Of a stretch of DNA of 64,000 bases, positions 56,894-64,000 are shown one piece after another. The position numbers were made by a program, and so were the translations under genes. Origin of the DNA: Aquarana catesbeiana (taxonomy: Eukaryota; Chordata; Amphibia; Anura; Ranidae); the NCBI RefSeq assembly GCF_042186555.1, contig NC_133324.1, positions 219,839,145 to 219,903,144 of the forward strand. The letters run 5' to 3'. Each line of letters opens with the position of its first letter. The stretch's first letter is position 1. Under the pieces are notes generated by a model, which was not told the origin of the DNA, did not search any database, and worked only from the letters and a program-made list of their open reading frames with translations.

Positions 56894-57155
56894 CACTATA
56901 TCACAAAAAGTATTGGGACGCCTGCCTTTACACGCACATGAACTTTAATGGCATCCCAGGCTTAGTCTATAGGGTTCAATATTAAGTTGGGCCACCCTTT
57001 GCAGCTAAAACAGCTTCAACTCTTCTGGGAAGGCTGTCCACAAGGTTTAGTGTGTCTATGGGAATGTTTGACCATTCTTCCAGAAGAGCATTTGTGAGGT
57101 CAGGCACTGATGTTGGACAAGAAGGCCTGGCTTGCAGTCTCCGCTCTAATTCATC

Positions 57156-57530
57156 CTAAATGCGTTCTATCAAGTTGAGGTCAGGACTCTGTGCAGGCCA
57201 GTCAAGTTCCTCCACCCCAAACTCGCTCTCCCATGTCTTTATGGACCTTGCTTTGTGCACTAGTGCACAGTCATGTTGGAACACGAAGGGGCCATCCACA
57301 AACTGTTCCCACAAAGTTGGGAGAATGAAATTGTCCAAAATGTCTTGGTATGCTAAGGGAACTAAGAGGCCAAGCCCAACCCCTGAAAAACAACCCCCCA
57401 CCATGATCCCCCCCGCCACCAAATGATTTGGACCAGTGCACAAGGCGAGGTCTATAAAGACATGGATGAGTTTGAGGTGGAGGAACTTGACTGGCCTGCA
57501 CAGCGTCCTGACCTCAACCCAATAGAGCAC
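57156..57530 (-). pseudogene. Tc1 transposase C-terminal fragment (DD34E)
   Basis: Minus-strand reading contains GGIMVGGCFSGVGLGLLVPL, LDNFILPTLWEQFVDGPFVF, FQHDCALVHKARSI and EELDWPAQSPDLNLIERI. The Asp of QHD and the Glu of LIE are separated by 34 residues, the DD34E spacing. The first catalytic Asp and the DNA-binding region are absent. The N-terminal part of the frame reads across the palindrome junction and is not transposase. Confidence 0.85.
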
Positions 57531-57595
57531 CTTTGGGATGAATTAGAGAGCAGACTGTGAGCCAGGCCAACTCAATATTGAACCCTACAGACTAA

Positions 57596-58014
57596 TGCCC
57601 CGTACACACGGTCGGACTTTGTTCGGATATTCCGACAACAAAATCCTAGGATTTTTTCCGATGGATGTTGGCTCAAACTTGTCTTGTATACACACGGTCA
57701 CACAAAGTTGTCGGAAAATCCGATCGTTCTAAACGCGGTGACGTAAAACACTTACGTCGGGACTATAAACGGGGCAGTGGCCAATAGCTTTCATCTCTTT
57801 ATTTATTCTGAGCATGCGTGGCACTTTGTCCGTCGGATTTGTGTACACACGATCGGAATTTCCGACAACGGATTTTGTTGTCGGAAAATTTTATATCCTG
57901 CTCTCAAACTTTGTGTGTCGGAAAATCCGATGGAAAATGTCCGATGGAGCCCACACACGGTCGGAATTTCCGACAACACGCTCCGATCGGACATCCGACC
58001 GTGTGTACGGGGCA
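57596..58014. mobile_element. Harbinger-type MITE, near-identical to 17201-17634
   Basis: TGCCCCGTACACACGGTCGG and CCGACCGTGTGTACGGGGCA ends; TAA duplication at 57593-57595 and 58015-58017. It differs from the other copy by few substitutions and a short deletion near the right end. Confidence 0.9.
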
Positions 58015-58025
58015 TAAGACTGGGA

Positions 58026-58195
58026 TAGAGTTGTCACCTCATCCCTTTAAACCTGAACACATATTGATTACACAGGTTCTGTGGCAGATTAAGGTGGTAA
58101 TTAAACTCACTTGGTGCCTTATCTGCACTAAATTAGTCTCAGAACCTGTGTAATTCATATGTGTTCGGGTTTAAAAGGATGAGGTGGCAACCCTA
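58026..58195. mobile_element. hAT-type MITE with TAGAGTTGTCACCTCATCC ends
   Basis: The left end TAGAGTTGTCACCTCATCC is mirrored by GGATGAGGTGGCAACCCTA. A perfect 8-bp duplication GACTGGGA lies at 58018-58025 and 58196-58203. The two halves (CACACAGG-like TTACACAGGTTCTG) form a near-complete palindrome of 170 bases. Confidence 0.9.
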
Positions 58196-58265
58196 GACTG
58201 GGAAGCCATTAAAGTTCATGTGCGTGTAAAGGTAGACATCCCAGTACCTTTGGTGATATAGTGTA

Positions 58266-58824
58266 TGTTGCAGATTACCAACCCTTAAATGTGGTGGCTG
58301 CATTAGTGTTCACTTTTCAGGCTAAGAATGTTTTCAGCAAGTATAGAAAATATCTATTGATGTTGCCAGTAATGCAGTGTCCTTGTCATTTCTTGGAGCT
58401 AAAAAGAAAGAAATAACAATCATATATTTCCTGTGCAGGCTACTAATTCTATCAAGCCACCATGTAATGGAAATGAACAAATCAGATATGTTTGAAGTCT
58501 ATCCTAGGTGACAACCCTGGCCAAAGGAAATGGGTAGTCAGGAAAGGGATAGGAAGTGTTATTTTCAGGATCACTTGATAAAAATAAAGGAGGAAAGTCT
58601 GAAAAATGAAACTAATGTAGCCACTACAATTAAGGAACTGGTAAGTTGCAGTATAATACATTTTTTTTTTTTGGGGGTGGGGGGGGTACGTTTTAAAATT
58701 ACACTTTGCTTTAAAAGTGATTTGGGGTAAATAGCTTGCTTGCTGAGTTTTTTTTTTTTCTTTTTACCTGTTTTGTCCTTTTGTTATTTACTGTTTTGTT
58801 TTACTTGATGCTTTTTGAGGCTGT
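58266..58824. other. No recognised feature
   Basis: No supported gene or repeat ends; T- and G-runs near 58660. Confidence 0.3.
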
Positions 58825-58828
58825 TTAA

Positions 58829-59650
58829 CCACTTGAAAACCGGGCACTTAATCCCCCTTCCTAACCAGACCAATTTTCAGTTTTCGATGCTCTCACACTT
58901 TGAATGACAATTACTCAGTCATGCAACACTGTACCCATATGACATTTTTGTCCTTTTTTTCACACAAATAGAGCTTTCTTTTTGTGGCATTTAATCACCG
59001 CTGGGTTTTTTTATTGTCTGCGCTATAAATGAAAAAAATGAAATTCTGTAAAAAAAATAAATTTGTCTTTGTTTCTGTTATAAAATTTTGCAAATTAAGA
59101 ATTTTTCTTCATAAATTTTGGCCACAATTTATACTGCTACATATCTTTGGTAAAAATAATCCAAATCAGTGTATATTATTTGGTCTGTGTTAAAGTTTTA
59201 GAGTCCACAAGCTATGGTGCAAATCACTGAAAATTGATCAAACCTGATGCACTGACGGCCTATTTCATTTCTTGAGACCCTAACAAGCCAGGAAAGTACA
59301 AATACCCCCCAAATGACCCCTTTTTGGAAAGAAGACATTCCAAGGTATTTAGAAAGAGGCATGGTGAGTTTTTTGAAGTTGTCATTTTTTCCCACAATTC
59401 TTTGCAAAATCAAGATTTTTTTTCTTTTTTTTTTTTTTTTTCACAAACGTGTCATATTATCAGGTTATTTCTCACACACAGCAAATGCATACCACAAATT
59501 ACACCCCAAAATACATTATTCTACTACTCCTCCTGAGTATGGCGATACCACATGTGTGAGACTTCTACAGACCGGCACTGTAGCTGTTTGTTTGTCTGTG
59601 TTCATGTGCGAGTGGATGCGAATGGGTGTGATTTTATAATTATCAATAAT
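58829..59650. mobile_element. TTAA-family element, right end lost (copy E)
   Basis: TTAA at 58825-58828, then CCACTTGAAAACCGGGCAC and the D-subfamily text ACCAATTTTCAGTTTTCGAT. It extends through GGTAAAAATAATCC and on to a segment (AGACCCTAACAAGCCAGG) not seen in the other copies. No CCACTT-complement right end was found, so it is truncated or has an unrecognised end. Confidence 0.65.
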
Positions 59651-60223
59651 GCCCAAAATCTGATTTGTATCTTAGTATAGACTTCTGGGAAAATCAGTAA
59701 GTCAATAACACAAGCAGGAAATGACATATCTGAAGGGCGTTCTGTACATCATCTGAATACAGAACGCCTCCAGGTTGCCATATTGTATTGCAATTTACAG
59801 AAAATGACAGAGCTGCAGATTGAAAAGGAAGGTAATTTATAATAACATTGAATTACAATATGACTTGTGTAGCAATTGTATATGCAATATTATTTATTTA
59901 TTTTTCCCATGGAAGTGGGAGTTACTCTTTAAAGCTTGCACTCAGTAGTGGCACTTTTGTTCTGAGCTGCCTAGGGCCTATGTATTTGCCTATGCAAATT
60001 ATTTTCATGCTGGGATCTTGCTAAAGATATGATAAAGTGATGCAATTGTGTAGCAATGAATGTTACAGTCTGAATTTAGTAATGTATACTAACATGTTAG
60101 GCAGAATTAAACTGCATACAGAAGTAATAAACATTTGTGAGGACCGAGAGAGTGGCAGGCTGATGCCAGGTTTTTGGATCTGTGTGTCATATCATACAAT
60201 GTATGTCATTGTAAGGTTTCAAC
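59651..60223. other. Unassigned; includes inverted match to 56486-56893
   Basis: About 59748-59850 matches the repeat around 56820-56880 in inverted orientation. Nothing else is supported. Confidence 0.35.
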
Positions 60224-60227
60224 TTAA

Positions 60228-61154
60228 CCACTTCAGCCCTGGAAGATTTGGCTGCTGAATGACCGGGCCATTTTTTGTGATTCGGCACTGCGTCGCTTTA
60301 ACTGACAATTGCGCGGTTGTGCGATGCTGCACCCAAATAAAATTGATGTCCCTTTTTTCCCACAAATAGAACTTTCTTTTGGTGGTATTTGATCGCCTCT
60401 GCGGTTTTTATTTTTTGCACTATAAACAAAAAAATAGCGTCAATTTTGAAAAAAACACAATATTTTGTACATTTTGCTAAAATAAATATCCCCCTTTTTT
60501 TTTTTTTTTTTTTTCTTTTAAAGCACATTTTTTCTCAGTTTAGGCTGATATGTATTCTTCTACATATTGTTGGTAAAAAAAATCGCAATACGCGTATATT
60601 GATTGGTTTGCGCAAAAGTTATAGCGTCTACAAAATAGGGGATAGATTTATAGCATTTTTATTATTTTTTTTTTACTAGTAATGGCAGAGATCTGCGATT
60701 TTTATTGGGATGGCGGCATTATGGCGGACACATTGGACAATTTTGACACATTCTTGGGGACCATTGGCATTTATACAGTGATCAGTGCTATAAAAATGCA
60801 TTGATTACTGTAAAAATGTCACTGGCAGTGAAGGGGTTAACACAAGGGGGCGATCAAGGGGTTAACTGTGTTCCCTGGGAGGTGTTTCTAATAGGAATAC
60901 ATGATCTGTCACTCCTGTCAGAACAGAACAGGGAAGTGTGTGTTTACACACACTTGTCCCTGTTCTGTGTCTCCTGCTCATGATCGCTCAAGGCCGGCAG
61001 TCATCGCGACCGTTGGCCACGAGCATCCACACCTCCGCTGTGCTGTGGGCGCGTGCATGCTATCCCGATCCTGCGAGCCGACGTATAGCTACGACGGTTC
61101 GCGGGATTGTGCCGACCTGCCTCAGTAAAATGATGGTGGCTGGTCGGCAAGCTG
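60228..61154. mobile_element. TTAA-flanked CCACTTCAGCCCT family element (copy F)
   Basis: TTAA at 60224-60227 and 61155-61158; ends CCACTTCAGCCCTGG and GGTCGGCAAGCTG. It is the closest relative of copy A in the window and includes the stem-loop at 60919-60967. Short frames such as 60389-60679 are shadows of the T-rich landmark region. Confidence 0.82.
60919..60967. repeat. Conserved stem-loop of the TTAA family (copy F)
   Basis: Arms AGAACAGGGAAGTGTGTG and CACACACTTGTCCCTGTTCT pair with one 2-base bulge; the TGTTTAC phrase of the other copies is retained at the tip. Confidence 0.78.
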
Positions 61155-61158
61155 TTAA

Positions 61159-61819
61159 AGTAGTTCTAGTAAGGGATCTACAGTATGTTTCTGGTTAAGG
61201 GCTTGTATGGTTAACAATGTGTAAATGTAACACTTCCAAGTATTTACCACCTCTCTAATGGATCTCAATACTCTTTATTGCAATGCCTTCATTTGCTTTT
61301 TTTCCCCAAAAGGACAGCACTATATTTACTCAGGCATTATTAGTCAGTATCTACTTCCTGTACAGAGATTCAGTCATGTAAATCAGGGTGCATGTGAATT
61401 CCCGGCTGTTTTCCCAAATATTTGATGTAGATCAGTCCCCAATGAAGTCTCTTGCCTTGTGGCTTGCTACAAGGTTATAGTGTTGCAGTCTGATTGAATG
61501 GGGAGGGGACTGAAGAAATGCTTCCTTTGGCCTTCAGCAGATTGATGACGCCATCTCAGCCTAGGCAAAGTTACTTCCCTGGAGTTCAAGGGCAGCTTTC
61601 ATTTTTATTTTATTTTTTTATTTATTTTGTGACATGTCAGGGATTTATTCATGCAGACTTGTAGAATTACTGGAAGGTCCAATTTAATAAAAGAGTCAAT
61701 TTTATTCTGATCTTTCAGAAAAATTTCGTTGGATATTTGTAATTAACAGAGGCATATGTAAAAATTACCCTTTTTGTAAAAAATTGAGCTCTATGCTGTT
61801 GTTTTATATGAAATATACA
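61159..61819. other. No recognised feature
   Basis: AT-rich DNA without supported gene or repeat ends. Confidence 0.3.
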
Positions 61820-63240
61820 TAGTATCTCACAAAAGTGAGTACACCCCTCACATTTTTGTAAATATTTTATTATATCTTTTCATGTGACAATACTGAAGAA
61901 ATGACACTTTGCTACGATGTAAAGTAGTGAGTGTACAGCTTGCATAACCGTGTGAATTTGCTGTCCATTCAAAATAACTCAACACACAGCCATTAATGTC
62001 TAAACCACTGGCAACAGAAGTGAGTACACCCCTAAGTGAAAATGTCCAAATTGGGCCCAGTTCGTTTTCCCTCCCCGGTGTCATGTGACTTGTTAGTGTT
62101 ACAAGGTCTCAGGTTTGAATGGGGAGCAGGTGTGATAAATTTGGTGTTATCGCTCTCACTTTCTCATACTGGTCACTGGAAGTTCAACATGGCACCTCAT
62201 GCCAAAGAACTCTCTGAGAATATGAAAAAAAGAACTGTTGCTCTACATAAAGATGGCCTAGGCTATAAGATTAGCAAGACCCTGAAACTGAGCTGCAGCA
62301 CGGTGGCCAAGCTATACAGTGGTTAAACAGGACAGGTTCCACTCAGAACAGGCCTCGCCATGGTCGACCAAAGAAGTTGAGTGCACGTGCTCAGCGTTAT
62401 ATCCAGAGGTTGTTTTGGGGAAATAGATGTAAGAGTGCTGCCAGCATTACTGCAGAGGTTGAAGGGGTGGGGGGTCAGCCTGTCAATGTTCAAACCATAC
62501 GCCGCACACTGCATCAAATTGGTCTGCATGGCTGTGGTCCCAGAAGGAAGCCTCTTCTAAAGATGATGCACAAGAAAAGCCATGAACAGTTTGCTGAAGA
62601 CAAGCAGACTAAGGACATGGATTACTGGAACCATGTCCTGTGGTCTGAGACCAAGATAAACTTATTTGGTTCAGATGGTGCCAAGCATGTGTGGCGGCAA
62701 CCAGGTGAGGGGTACAAAGACAAGTGTGTCTTGCCTACAGTCAGGCATGGTGGTGGGAGTGTCATGGTCTGGGCCTGCATAATTGCTGCCGGCACTGGGG
62801 AGCTACAGTTCATTGAGGGAACCATGAATGCCAACATGTACTGTGACATACTGAAGCAGAGCATGATCCCCTCCCTTTGGAGATGGGGCCAAAGGGCAGT
62901 ATTTCAACATCATAACAACCCCAAACACACCTCCAAGATGACCACTGCCTTGCTAAAGAATCTGAGGGTAAAGGTGATGGATTGGCCAAGCATGTCTCCA
63001 GACCTAAACCCTATTGAGCATCTGTGGGGCATTCTCAAACTGAAGGTGGAGGAGCACAAGGTCTCTAACATCCACCAGCTCTGTGATATCAAGCTATTTA
63101 GGACCTAACCCTTACATTTCCATCTCACTGCATGGTACAGGTTAATAACTGTAAACGCCAGGGATGCCTGAATTTGCTATATTACTGGCTATATGTGTAT
63201 ACCTACATGTGAGGGGTGTACTCACTTTTGTGAGATACTG
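61820..63240 (+). mobile_element. Tc1-like transposon (copy 2), right inverted repeat truncated
   Basis: Same family as 50988-52619 but opposite orientation. The left inverted repeat (to about 62060) is full length with both GTGAGTACACCCCT repeats; its outermost C has changed, leaving AGTATCTCAC. The right side keeps only about 35 bases (GTGAGGGGTGTACTCAC ... GAGATACTG, TA at 63241-63242). About 120 bases of unrelated sequence (63088-63205) replace the missing gene end and the rest of the right repeat. Confidence 0.9.
62189..63108 (+). pseudogene. Tc1 transposase pseudogene (DD34E family), copy 2
   Basis: The ATG at 62189 starts MAPHAKELSENMKKRTVALH and the helix-turn-helix region (GLGYKISKTLKLSCSTVAKL). 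A frameshift near 62320 leads to a 243-residue frame (62377-63108). In it the usual WSDETK has become WSETK (Asp codon lost, residues 89-91). The second catalytic site reads HHNNPKHT, with His where Asp is expected. The Glu of NPIEHLWG (residue 214) is kept, 34 residues after that His. The C-terminus after IHQLCDI is replaced by filler. Two of three catalytic residues are gone. Confidence 0.9.
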
Positions 63241-63242
63241 TA

Positions 63243-64000
63243 TGTACAGTATATCCAGCACTAAAGCAATGAAAACTACATACATAATGAATATAAAATA
63301 ACAAGCTAATACGCATATGTTTATTATACTTCTCTTCGATTGACAAGAAAGCTACATGAGACGATCTGCATGTATCATTTATATGGCTTATGTGCTGTAC
63401 TGTACCATATTTCCTTCTATTCTAAATAAAACTCTTATTGAATTTAAAAAAAAAGGTCAAAATAGATAAACTTACATGCAATAGCCACAATATTTCACTA
63501 TATTTTATTAGGAGTTGTTTCTTTCCTGCAAATTATATGAACAAAACTTAAATTCTGTAACTCATTTGTCTGGCTGGAGTCCATTGTTGTATTGCCATCA
63601 AGGGAACAGATGTTAGCGGCACTGAACAAATGTCCCTATTTGTAAATCTGTCTCTTGACTTTAATATGTGTTTACATTTTAATTATTTCTAAAAACAATC
63701 CAATTAAATAAATCTGCAAAATTCAGCACCGAACATGAGTGATACAGATCAGAATGATTTAAATAAATGTACTATTTCCATATGCATAGAAGCATAAGTG
63801 TTTGCAGTTACTTTACTGTTTTATGTGACAAGTGTCAACAGTAACATTCAATAATTTTTGGTTTAAAATGTGTAAAATGAGAATCTGACTTTTGATCTAT
63901 ACTATTAAAGCCTTTGATGGCACTGAAGTATGCATGATTTGCTACATAAATTAATACATATGCTTAGATAATCCTGCTATATATATTTGAAGGAAAACAA
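63243..64000. other. No recognised feature
   Basis: AT-rich DNA to the window end, no supported gene or repeat ends. Confidence 0.3.

Larger units (their letters stand above)
56894..58263. mobile_element. Tc1 derivative with two inverted copies of the same end
   Basis: CACTATATCAC at 56894 and GATATAGTG ending 58263 are flanked by TA (56892-56893, 58264-58265). The left arm holds transposase C-terminal coding on the minus strand. The right arm (57440-57595, resuming at 58204) holds the same segment on the plus strand (AAGACATGG ... GAGGAACTTGACTGGCC). The element is therefore a fold-back made of two 3' halves joined head to head. Two MITEs (57596-58014, 58026-58195) sit in the right arm. Confidence 0.82.

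Overview
The window looks like a non-coding, transposon-saturated stretch of an amphibian genome, most likely a true frog (Ranidae). This rests on recognising repeat families familiar from ranid DNA: short elements starting TGCCCCGTACACACGG, elements ending AGTAAATCAACC, a TTAA-flanked family starting CCACTTCAGCCCC, and Tc1 elements with CAGTATCTCAC ends. The species call is from memory of those families, not a search. I see no confident host protein-coding gene. One 205-base open segment bounded by splice-like AG and GT (24544-24748) is the only host-exon candidate. The window is probably an intron or intergenic DNA.

Layout. Positions 1-9865 hold mostly short inverted-repeat elements (MITEs), some nested, in AT-rich unique DNA. 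Positions 9874-15637 are one complete but dead hAT transposon (8-bp duplication ATTGTTGT, 11-bp inverted ends, minus-strand BED-finger transposase broken by a stop and two frameshifts, two internal tandem arrays). Positions 16262-17637 hold an L2/CR1-like LINE reverse-transcriptase fragment and two abutting Harbinger-type MITEs. Copies of the TTAA family lie at 19363-20244, 21873-22837, 36818-37764, 45402-46668, about 58829-59650 and 60228-61154, with fragments at 30236-30496 and 38720-39210. Positions 26625-29063 are a small LTR element with two direct LTRs and a single 381-codon minus-strand ORF that I cannot assign; it has no visible protease, reverse transcriptase or integrase. Positions 30766-32323 are a three-element nest.

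The right-hand third is richest. Positions 50817-56122 are a Penelope-like element (PLE) with reverse-transcriptase and GIY-YIG endonuclease remnants, a partial inverted terminal copy on its left, a 13-bp flanking duplication, and a Tc1 transposon plus another repeat inserted in it. Two further PLE end remnants (22860-24220 and 43590-44490) carry hammerhead-ribozyme-like motifs. Positions 56894-58263 are a Tc1 derivative whose two arms are inverted copies of the same transposase end, itself holding two abutting MITEs. A second copy of the CAGTATCTCAC Tc1 family is at 61820-63240.

The genes do not work together as a host pathway; all recognisable coding sequence belongs to mobile elements, and every transposase or polymerase is visibly damaged. 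The most unusual signals are structural: a stem-loop kept in four TTAA-family copies although its stem sequence has changed on both sides, a chain of six hairpins in 190 bases at 46381-46570, the graded hammerhead motifs, and the orphan-ORF LTR element.
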